64,000 nt of DNA, from assembly GCF_049243985.1 (NCBI RefSeq), contig NC_135374.1, positions 58,339,934 through 58,403,933 on the forward strand, read 5' to 3'. The number at the start of each line of letters is the position of its first letter. Positions within the stretch are counted from its first letter, which is position 1. Below the pieces are notes generated by a model. That model was not told the DNA's origin. It saw only the letters and a list, made by a program, of their open reading frames with translations, and ran no database searches. The stretch is from Paroedura picta (taxonomy: Eukaryota; Chordata; Lepidosauria; Squamata; Gekkonidae). The position numbers and the translations under genes are program-made. Shown here one piece after another: positions 22,201-34,200 of this stretch.

Positions 22201-25200
22201 CTGGGAGAAGGCGGAGCACTAGTGTATCGCCTGATCATCGGAGATCCAGATCCTCAAGCAGGTCTCCTAAACGACTTACTGATTTGGGTAATTCACTTTC
22301 AGAGCTTTATTGTAAAATACCTCTTTTTTTTTAGCTTGCATCCGTACTCTTATTTTACTCAGTCCCTTTTGATGGTTCACAAACCTAAATGTGGTTCTGT
22401 GCATAATGTGGTTTGCTGAAGGCAACTGAGGAATTAACATATTTTAAGATGCAACGTAAAGGACTATAATAATATATACCCATGTTCAATATTCTTACAT
22501 TTGAAGTTCTATGGAAAGACATAGTAGCATGGTAAATTATAGCTCCTGGTGTACTTGAAAAGCCTTTCTATTAAATAGGCTTTAAGCTTAGATGGTCAGT
22601 CTGGGTCTAGCTTCTGCTTCCTTCAGATGGGCAGAGTCCCTATTCAGTAGAAGCCTGGTCATTTGTTGAAAAAGCTATTTTCAACTGTGTCAGAAAGTAT
22701 GACTCCATTGTAGTGTGGCTGCTTTGCTGTAATGTTGGTATCAATTTTCAAGCCCTGGAATTGATTCAGTAGTTTTGTGAGAAGAGTGACTGAGTGCTGC
22801 AGACCCTGTGCTGTTTTCCAGGGTCCATAGATTGCCCTTGGGTCACAGTTTCAGAGCAGCAGACTGCAATGGAAGGGCAGAAAACTTTGTTTCTTTAAAG
22901 GTTGCTGCCCTTGCTTTAGACAGAATTTACAAAATAAATGGAATTCTGAAAAAAGAGAAAGCATGTTTACTTTTACAATTATTCACTAGAGCTGGAATGG
23001 ATTCCAAAAGCCATTCATTCATTCATTCATTCATTCATTCATTCATTCATTCATTCATTCATTCATTCTCCCACCACTCCCCAGAGGCTCGTGGTGGTTA
23101 CAAATACAATATACAATACATAATCACCCTTAAAACTAAGATTTAAAACCCCATTAACCACAATTCAAGACATATTGCAACAACCCCCCCCCCATAAAAA
23201 CCCCTACTATCCTCTGGGGGGTGGATATGGGGCGGCAATTGTAAGCCACCAGGAGAGTGGTCCAAAGGGGGGGGGGGGTCAGATCTTCTTTAGTGCACCG
23301 GCGGAAGACCTGGCGGAAGAGCTCCGTCTTACAGACACTGCGGAATGCCAAAGGCCTCCCGTAGGCCCCGTAGCTATTGTGGGAGCTCATTCCACCAGGT
23401 AAGGGCCAGGACTGAAAAGGCCCTGACCCTGGTCGAGGCCAAGCACGCTTCCCTGGGGCCGGGCATGATTTATAGCTTGAAATGCAATTATCTTAAAGCA
23501 CCGGGCCGCAGCTTCCTCTTCCCACCTCAACCCCCGCAACGAGAAGCTCGCCAGGCCAGCGACGCATGTGTGGACCTGCCACACATGTACGTTCGCGCCT
23601 GACATGAGCAAACACGCGTGCGGCAGTTTTGCCCATGTGTGTTTGCGCCCCCTGATGGGAGCGCAAACATGCATGCGCAGCAGGCCCCTGCACATGCACA
23701 AAAATGCCGCACGTTCACGTTTGTGGCCCCGCTGGGCACGCCAGCAGATGCACGGCAGGTCCACATTATGCGCATTTGTACAGGGCTGCCGCACATGCGC
23801 GGGGGCCCAGTCCGCAACCTGGAAAAGGTTGCGGATCGCTGATCCATACAGTAGGTCAGGCTTTCTCAACCAGGGTTTCATGAATCCCTGGGGCTTCTTG
23901 ATAGTCCTGAAAATGAGTGTGAATTTATTGCATTTTATATATTTTTATAGTTTGTTAAACATTTATCAGTTGACATAACCATATATGGTTATGCCACTAT
24001 TGCTAATGATGGACTTGGAGGGGGGTGGGAAGGAGAGGCTCTGGGTGGGCAATGTACACAGCCATGCTTCCCAATCATATTCTGTACTAGGGTTGGGTGA
24101 TTTGGGGTCCAAAGTGGTCATTTGCGCCTGAGGTAGCCAGCAGTGTGTGTGTGGGGGGGGGGGGGAGGCATGAGCAGTGGCTGCTTTGGACACCGAAGCA
24201 TCCAACCCTATGTACAGACTTCTGGAGTTTCTCGAAGCCTGAAGAGTATTTCAGGTGTTTCTCAATGATAAAAAGTTGGGAAAGGCTACAGTAGGTGGTA
24301 GATATGAATCACATGTTTTTACAGTGGTATACTTTTGAATAAAGAGCCTCTTGTGGCGCAGAGTGGTAAGGCAGCCGCCTGAAAGCTTTGCCCATGAGGT
24401 TGGGAGTTCGATCCCAGCAGCCGGCTCAAGGTTGACTCAGCCTTCCATCCTTCCGAGGTCGGTAAAATGAGTACCCAGCTTGCTGCTGGGGGGTAAACGG
24501 TAATGACTGGGGAAGGCACTGGCAAACCACCCCGTATTGAGTCTGCCATGAAAACGCTAGAGGCCGTCACCCCAAGGGTCAGACATGACTCGGTGCTTGC
24601 ACAGGGGATACCTTTACCTTTACCTTTACTTTTGAATAACAAATAAATTATTAAAATTAATAATTAAATTATTGACACATGGTTTTTGAAGTTTCTTGAT
24701 TTCTACTATTCATGTTTGAAGATTTAAGCTTCAAATGCACTAGTGTTGCAATTTGAGTTGTTTTAGATAGTGGCATATATGCCTTCTGAATATAGTGCAA
24801 GTGACATCAGACCTAGTAAATTTTAAGAAATTGGGCTGTCCCTTTAGTTCAAATACAGATAATGAGAAGCTATTATCCCTTTTTCCTTTTCAGAAGAGGT
24901 GAGAGTATAACTTACTGTGCAGTTGTATGTTATGCTTTCAGCTATAGCTGAAAAATACATGAATTCAGTTAGCTACCCAGATAACAGTTGCATGCCTCCT
25001 GTTCCACTATCTTACTTTGAAAAAACTAATTCAACAGCTGGAGACTTTGCTGCCATTTATAAGTTGCATCAAAAAGCTGTGTTGTATGTAGCCTTGTATC
25101 TAGCCTAGTCAGCACTACCTGGAGGCATAATTTACCCCACTGCATAAGCGCTCTCCCCCCCCCCCACTGCTCCTTGAAACTCAACTGGTGTCTGCTATAC

Positions 25201-28200
25201 TGTCGTGTAGGTGTCAGACCAAAATTTTCTTCTTGCCCAGGCTTTCAGTGACGAGTTCCATCTTTTTAGTCATTTTGTGATCTGCTTCTGGTCTGAAGCC
25301 TGTTTTATAGATATTTCTATGCTGCTTTGATGTCCTTGGTTTGCCTTACATTGTTGCCTTTATTTGTCTACTGACCATTTATGATTACTTTATTTGTAAA
25401 TCACCCACTCCACAGATGCAGCATAAAAATCTCCTAAATAGTGAGAATTAAAGGGATTATTGCACCATAGTGTAAGATTGGCTGCAGAGGAAGGGGAGAG
25501 GGAACTATAGCATAGTCTACCACCATGATTTAAAATCTAATGTTATTTGAAATGCATGCAAGTTGTATACAGCTAGGAGCATTTCAGTTTCTAAATCCCT
25601 CTCTCAAAGCATTGTATGAATTGATACATAGTCATGAAGTAATGAATAAATGTCTAATATTCTTATAGACAAGGCACAGTTACTTGAAATAGCCAAAGCA
25701 AATGCAGCCGCCATGTGTGCCAAGGCTGGTGTGCCTCTGCCACCAAGCCTTATGCCTGTTGTTACTCCAGAAAAGAAGGAAGAGAAAGTTACCCAGAAGT
25801 CAGCAAAAGAGACAATAATGGAACTCACTGAGGTAAGAGTGAAATGTAAAAACTTAGCTTAAAAAGCAATTGATTTTTCAATAAAAGTGATTTCTGCTTC
25901 AGCCTGATAAAAATTTGTTTCAGAAACCACAGGATTTTCAAAGAATCTCATACTTAGGGTTGGATATAGTATATAGTATGTTTTGCAAGATTATTTAGAT
26001 TACCTGATGGGAGTGATAAAGTGGCTTTAGCATGTGTGTGTGTAGACATGATTAATTCGATTTACTAGGATCAAAGCCTGTTTTAAAAATAGGCTCTTAA
26101 GAGGGCAGGATAATGGATTGTTTTAAAAGTTTGATTTTTTTTAGAAATGCAAGAAGATTGCACAGAGCCAGGAAGATGATGTGATTGTAAATAAACCTCA
26201 TGTGTCTGATGAAGAGGAAGAAGAACATCCCTTTATTAATCATCCTTTTAAACTGAATGAACCCAAACCTATTTTTTTCAACTTAACTGTAAGTGCTGTA
26301 AAATCATAAATTATAGGACTATTTTTCTTCTTCTTCTTATATAATAATTTTGAAGATGTAATTGTGACATCTAGCAAACTGGAGTAATACTGTTTTATTG
26401 CAAATTTATCCAAATGTAATGCAACCCCCCAGACATATTACGTATAAAATACATTAAAAGTTTATTTATATACTTTAACTTCTATGTGAATGCAAGTTGA
26501 CCCCTTCTTTTTGTGATGGCAATTCTTTTGTGTAGATACAGTACTTACAAAAAAAATTAATTCAGTGCAGCAACTCCAGAAATGTTCATTCATTATCGAA
26601 CATTTATATCCTTCATTTCCAGTTAGTTAAGTACACAAATCTGCCTACAAATGAGTTTTGTGATAAGTATAAAAATGCTGCATCAGTAAAACAATAGTTC
26701 ACACTAATGGTCAAAATAGAATACCCCTCATCCTGCTGCTTCCCTAAGGATTCAAGGGATCACTACATCAATGGGGCAGCCAATTTCTCTTACTACAGCT
26801 GGTTAATTTGGTAGACACACTTATTTTTTTACAGACATGTTTTATTAAACATACTAAGAATTTGTTAAGACTATTTATATATATGTCTATAATTGTGCAT
26901 AATTATAGTCTGCTTTTTTTTTAGACTCCTACAATAAAGCCAGCTCCTCCAAAAAACCAGGTTACTTTGACAAAGGAGTTTCCTGTCTCTTCTGGATCTC
27001 AACACAGGAAAAAAGAAGCAGATAGTGCATATGGAGAATGGGTCCCAGTTGAAAAGAACAAAGAGGAAAACAAAGATGATGTCTTCCCTAATCCAGCTAC
27101 CCTGGAGGTAGGGATTAGAAATATTTTGACAACTTTAACAAAAGTGGGAGTATTAGCTATGAATCTTCAAAATGTATAAGAAGTAGGAAACCTCCATAGG
27201 AAGCTCTAAGGATTTGTATACAAACAGAGGAGATTCTAAGTTAATCTCATTCATGTACATGTGTGCCATCAGGGACATGATTGAGGTAGGGACTCAGCGT
27301 GCTCCTGACTAACGTAGTAACGTTTATCGTGCTTCTTTTTAACTCTGTGTACCTATCTGTTGGACCATAAGGAAGGCTGAGCATCAAAGAATTGAGACTT
27401 TTGAACTCTGGTGCTGGAGAAGACTCTTGCGAGTCCCTTGGACTGCAAGGCAAACAAACTGGTCAGTCCTAGAGGAGATCAGCCCTGACTGCTCCTTAGA
27501 AGGCCAGATCCTGAAGATGAAACTCAAATACTTTGGCCACCTCATGAGAAGGAAGGACTCCCTGGAGAAGAGCCTAATGCTGGGAGCGATTGAGGGCAAA
27601 AGAAAAAGGGGATGACAGAGAATGAGGCGGCTGCGAGGAGTCACTGAAGCAGTCAGTGCAAGCTTAAATGGACTCCGGGGAATGGTACAGGAAGGCCTGG
27701 AGGATCATTGTCCATGGGGTCGCAATGGGTCAGACACGACTTTGCAACTAACAACAACAACCTATCCGTGATTCATTTTCCTTGCTCATATATTAGAATA
27801 TGACAGAATATTGGGGTATTATATAGATATTAAACCTTTTCCAGGTAATGTCTCATGTATTTTCTGATATTATATCTACCCTCTAGCCTGTGGATATCTC
27901 CTCTGCACTAAGTGAACGGACAATAGCTCAAAAGAGGCTTACTGAAAATACTTTTGATCTGGAAGCAATGTGTCTATTAAACCGGGCACAGGAACGGGTA
28001 TGTTACATTTTTGTTTTGTTTTCTGGATACTTTTTGATGTATGTACTCTAAATGCTTATATCACCACATTTTGGTACAACATCCCTAAGATACCTAATAG
28101 TATACTATTATACTATATACCATTATATACCATTATATTGTTACCATTATATTGTTATACTAAATATTGCTGTAAAACCAAACCTAGGAAAAATATTAAA

Positions 28201-31200
28201 ATAAACCAAAATAACATAAACAGAAAAACTTCAAAAATATCAATTTGATAAAACTTAACATACAGAGGAAGCAAAAAAACCCCACAGCCCCTAATAAAGA
28301 TGTTTTAAACAATCTTCCTGTGTAGGAATGTTCTCCAGTCTTAGTGTCATCACAAAAGGGCCAAGTCACTTATTGCCACCTGATGGAAGTGTGATTTAGA
28401 GTATCATTTCATCAAATAGCATGATTATTCATACATGTGATTGTATTCTAGTGTTTTTGGCTAGCTAGACTGGATTATTTTAATTTAAAATTACATATCG
28501 TAGGACAAGCTCTTACTAAGATGACCCAGGCTAGACCAATCTCATCAGATCTTGAGAGCTAACCAGGGGTCAGCCCTGGTTAGAATTTGAATGGGAGACC
28601 ATAAGGGAGTTCCAGGGTTGCTGTGGAGAGGCAGGCTATAGCAAACTACCTCTATATGTCTTATTGTGAAAACCTTACTGGGGTGATAAGTTGGCTGCAA
28701 CTTGATGATACTTTCTACTACCCCTCAGTGGGATAAAACGAAAGTTTGTTTCGTAGTTCAGTAAATGTATTAACATAATGCCAGATTTTAAAAACATTAT
28801 TGTTTTGAATATTGTCATTCAGAGTGGCTTTTATTCTTATTTTTAATAGTAATCCAAATGTTCTATACCATTTTATGTGCTCAGAGCAGTTTATATGTGA
28901 ATTAAAATAAAATTTTAAAATAGTCAAAACATCAAAATTAACTATTGAACATCAAAAAAGCACTCAGTGAAATTAAAACTTCTGTCAAATGCTCATCTAA
29001 AAATGAAAGGTTGACATTCTTAGCAATAATTAAGAGACATAGCTTCCCTCACCTCCGTTGGTAAAGAATTCCAGAAGGTCGGTGCCTCCACTGAATAGTC
29101 TCTAGATCTTACCCCTGCCGTTCTCGCTTGACAGAGTGAGGACACCACAAGTGAGTCTGTGGGGCTGATCACAGCTGATGTGCAGGCTTATATGAAGAAA
29201 GGGGATCCTTCAGGTATGTCATGAAGGACACTAAAAGCTAGAACCAATATCTTGAGTTAAGCCCACCCAGAAGCAGATTAACAACTTAACACAGCTGGAG
29301 TATTCCATGTGACAAAAAAAATGCGGTATACTTCCTGGAGTTGCTGAAGCTTCCAAGCTGTCTTCAAGAGCAGCTTTACATGGAGTGCATTAAAGCGATT
29401 AAGTCTGGAAATTACAGACCCTTGGATCAGGATGAGAAAGTCAGGCTGGTCTAGAAGAGAGAAGAGTCAGTGGAAGCAAGATGCCAGTGGAAAAAGATAA
29501 TCCTGGCAACAGCACCTAACTGCTGTTCAGAAAGCTTGTCTAAGTTCCTGTGGCCTATTACTTGTTCAGATTCGGTAACTACAGTGACATCTCCCCCAGT
29601 CAAGCCAATCTCTTTCAGAACAATAATTCTTCATCACCTTGTCTTGTTTGGATTCAGTTATCTACTTGACCTTTCCTTTCAAGGCACTGGTTCATATGTG
29701 TGTAACCATGTTAAATTAAAAAATAATAAAGAACTGACAACTGGGTCATTGGTAAAGATCTATTCTTGCTGACCAGAGGGATGGGGAACAGCAGAGAGAG
29801 TATAGTTTTACTTCCTCTTAAAATTGCATTGATTTCTAAAATAATGAAGGTATGCTGTCAGAATGTTTGATTTTAAACTGCTTTGAAATATACTTCTTCA
29901 GTGACTTGCTGCATCAAGTTTTTCATATGCATTTCCACATTTGAGAACTTTCTGGTCCATTATATTGTTATGCTTTCTTACTATTGCAGATTGATGCCTG
30001 GGCTCAGCTGAATTCTCTACCAGGCCAGTTTACAGGAAGTACCGGTGCACAGGTCTTGTCTTCAGAACAGTTATCCAACAGCGGTCCCCAGGCTTGGATT
30101 AAAAAGGTAGATGATATTCAGACAGATGAGTCCAATTGTCACAGGTTAAGCTCCTTTGAAGTCACTGGAAGAAGTGATAATGACACACTTAGGACACTAA
30201 TAGCCTCATAAAATATGTGCATAAAATAAACTGAGTTTATTTACTTTTTTGTTCTGTCAAGATGTGTGCGTGCGCTCTTGTTTTGGAATCTGTATCTACA
30301 CTGCCTAATTAGCTCTGTGTTAATACTGGTTTGGTAGGTAAACTGTAGAAACGGAGAGAATGTTCTATGCTGACATATTAAAACATGTATTTACTCCTAT
30401 GGTTACTGTTATCTTGTGCTGAAATTATCCTGAAATGTGGGTATAATCAACTATGGTAGTTCTGTTACTGATGTTGTCAGAACTTGATCTGATTCCTGAT
30501 TTAAGTGGAGTTTTGGATAATGAACAGGGCTGTAAAAATGCATTTGCTCACTTCCCTTTGTTGAGTAATTTTTTGGACCTGAAGAGATTAAGCTGCAAAT
30601 GGAGATTGAGGCTCTGTGTAGTGTTCAATATTCTCTAGTTTTTTACCTTCTCACTGTCAGTTTGTAAAAAAAACAGAAACCCTCAGACTTTTGATTCCTA
30701 CCTGATCTACTTTTCTGTACCATCAAAAGTGTCAGACTTGCTTAGTTAGCTCCCAAAGAGGAGACTTTACTCTAGGTTTTTTTGCAGTGTGGGAAAAATG
30801 TAGGAGAAACTAGGCTTGGGTCTTCTCCACCCAAGGGAGGAAAAACAGGTGTCTGATACAGAGGAATACAGAAGATAGTAAATAGTAGACTGTGTCTCAT
30901 AGAAGAAGGCAAGAAACAAAACACTTGTACAAGTTGTTGGGGTCAGAATTATATGTAGAGCAGGAGTGTTGTAGAATAAAGGTGGGAGGAGGATCAGAAC
31001 ATAAACAAGTCTGATTTGAATTAGTGGTTGACAAATAAATATATAAATGTAAAATGAGGTGCCAGAAAAGGAAATGAAAAGGTAGCCAAAACAAACTTTG
31101 ATACCTCTAAGGAGCAAATCTTGTGGGAACTTTGAGTTTGTTCTATGAGCTGGATATGGCACTATGCAGGTAGATTTGAGAATTAACTATACTTGAAAGT

Positions 31201-34200
31201 TCAGGAAATCCCTGAAGGGTGAGCTTGTATGTTTGGCAAGCATATGTATATTTTTACAGCCTTGACAATAAATAAGTTATCTCTTCTCAACTGCTCCATC
31301 AGAATTAATTTTATCCACTGATAGCTCTGATTGGTTTGTGTAGAACACCAGTTTTGGAGCCAGCTGATAATAAAAAGTGGCTTGTAGTTGATTAAGTAGA
31401 GCTGAGTGTAGTTGAGTTAAAATAAGCACCTAGATACAGTAACTGAAGAGTTTTATAATTGTGTTCTGTTGATAAAATGTACTATACACTTTTACACTTT
31501 TGTAATTAAAATATATGGGAAATACTGTAAATATATTATCTGTAAATAATTTATCTCTTGATCTGGTTTTCTTTGTGGGAATAAAAGTGGAAAACCAGTG
31601 GTCATAGATTGCTGTTGTCATGAAATCACAGCAACCGGTTTAGGAAAGCTTTTAATGATACTTCTGTTGTATGTCTTTCATCCCCCATGTACAGTTCACA
31701 AAAAGATCGTATGTGCTGTAATTTAATTGGCAGTGTATCTATTAGGCAAATGCCAGTATTGTTATTATTTTTAATAAAATCGCAATAGAATGGACAAGTG
31801 GTTTTTGAATTGACATCCTAATTAAAAGCAGAAGAGTTTAAAGCGTTCCCCATTGTAGCAAGAAACTTGACGTTGTTTCCATCTTTAAGCATTTACCACT
31901 TTATAGCAATTTACCAGTGACTTTGCTTTGCTTGCGAGACTTTTTGTATGGATTGAGTGGCAGATGTTCAGAGACTATGAAAGTTCCACGTTTACCTTTC
32001 TGTGCTTAGTTCATAATGTAGCTGGTGGCGTCAAGTGAAACTAGGTTGTTTGCGGCCTCCATTTCTTAGGCATCTCAAGAGGAGAACTGCCCACTGTGAG
32101 CTGTGCTGTTTTGCTGTTCCATAACACAAAAATATGTTCAAAATTGTAACATGTGGAGAGTAAACAATATTACTTTCTTCCCTGCCCCCTTGTCTCCTAA
32201 GCCATCTATGATGTCTCAGTCATTTTAGTACGCTCTATTCTTAGTGCAAGGATCAATAGGACTTTGAAAGTGGATTTGCCAAGTGTGGACAGAGTACTGC
32301 TGGGGAAATTTAGCATAATGACAATTTGCTGAATATCTGGTTGGGATTTTAATTAACCATTAATTAATCCCACCCCAGATCATATTATGTAGTTTGTTCC
32401 ACCTTGAATCCCCAAAAATTGTTAGGTAGAACATTTCTCCTCTAAAGTTTCTGAGGTGGGTCTGCCTCTTTTATCAAGTTTGGCACCCATCTGTATTTGT
32501 ATGCTTCCTGAGTTCAGAGGGCTTCTGCAGTAATAAATGGTAATGTTTCAAATTTCGGTAAGATTATATGCAGCTTGAAAGGGTCCTATTTAGATGATTT
32601 TTAGTATTATCTAGAGAGGGCTCTTCATCAGAAAATGTTAGATTTGTTACAGAGATATGTATTGTCCTTTCCTCCTTGCAGCTTTGTAGTTGAATGGGGC
32701 AAATAAGGATGCTGTGAGAAGAATAGCAGAATAAAGGGTTGGATTGGATCCTGTGGCTCTTTTTTTTACTGGTATGAGCAGTCTTCTGTTGATGCATATA
32801 GCAGAAGGTGTTTTCTGCCAGGGAAAGCTGTGCTGTGGACAGAGTGGCTCTGCAGGTTCCTAATAATTTCATGTTAAGTAGCTTTAAACTTGGTAATGAA
32901 AACACTTTTCTACAGCAGGGTTGGTGTTCAATTCACTTCCACTCCAGTCCTATGTCCAGTACGGAAATAGATGGGTTTATACTAGCATTATTCTGGAGTT
33001 CGTATTTCTCAGGAGAGTTCCAGTGGAATTTAACTTCTAGGAAAACATGCATATAATTTGAGCATTTAATTTGTAAGTGATCCACAACCAAAATGTTCAC
33101 TCCCCCCCCCCCAAGCAAAAAATTGTGATAGTTTTGCTTGGGGAAGTGAACGTTTATTGCTTTGGGCTCAACTGTGTGGTGAACTCTTTAGGAAATCTTG
33201 AGTGGTGTTGATAATTTGCCTAAGGTGTGAAATACTGCATCTACATTTTAAAGATTGAAATATTTCCTTTTGTTTTTAAAAATTGAGAAGGAAGAACATA
33301 TTGCGTTATTTGGAGTTAACTTGCAAGTTATGCCTGTTAATATGCACTTCATGTTGTAGAAAAGAAATTGCTTTTTAAAAAGTAGCAATCTGTTGTCTGG
33401 TTTCGTTTTCATTTGTTTGATTTCTTTTTAGTTATGTAATTTAAAATGTTTGGGCATTAGGTTGTTCAACAGTATCCCTAAAGGAACAGCCTCAGTCAGA
33501 ATTTATTTCTATTCTGCATTATCAATGGTGTAATTGGTTCACAAATGCAAAAAATATATTAAACTCTTCATAGTACATACGCAATACATTCATTCTTCTT
33601 TTAGGTTTGTGTATTTGCATATTGGTCAAAAATCTGTGGTGACATATCGTAGACCCTTTGGATAGCGAAGCTGTAGAATACATAGATCCTAATCTAAAGA
33701 ACTACACTACTAATTCATTGTACCCAAAGGAGGTTCATTTCTGAAAAGGAAGTTCCTCCCTTGCCACATGGCAAGTCTCTTTTGAACCGGATTGAAATTT
33801 CATACGCAGTTAATGAATTGGCAGGTGAGCTTGCCATTTAACTGGAAAAAGTAAAAATAATAACATGTGCCCTAGGCCTGAAGTAGCACTTTTTGGATCT
33901 TGATGTAGTTATGTTTTTCTTTTTAATCTTAAATATATTTGGATTTTTCTCAAACGTATCACCTAATTTCTAAGCCTCAAATTTGCTACACAAAATAATG
34001 TTGAATAGCTTTGATTTTATTGTTTGAGTTTAATTTTCACATCATATACTAAATTTTGTAGGTATTAAAAAGTTTGGGCCACTAGAAGCTCTGAAATACT
34101 ACTTTCTCATACAACCCTCATTGCCAGTTCGGATAAGTGAAAAGATGTTATTTCACTTCCATGAAAGAGGGGAGCTAAACAAGGTATTTCTTAAGGAAGG

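Noticed and set aside
28522-28640. Possible 5S rRNA gene
   Set aside because: Only part of the 5S sequence is present, with changes in the internal promoter, and it continues into a SINE body.
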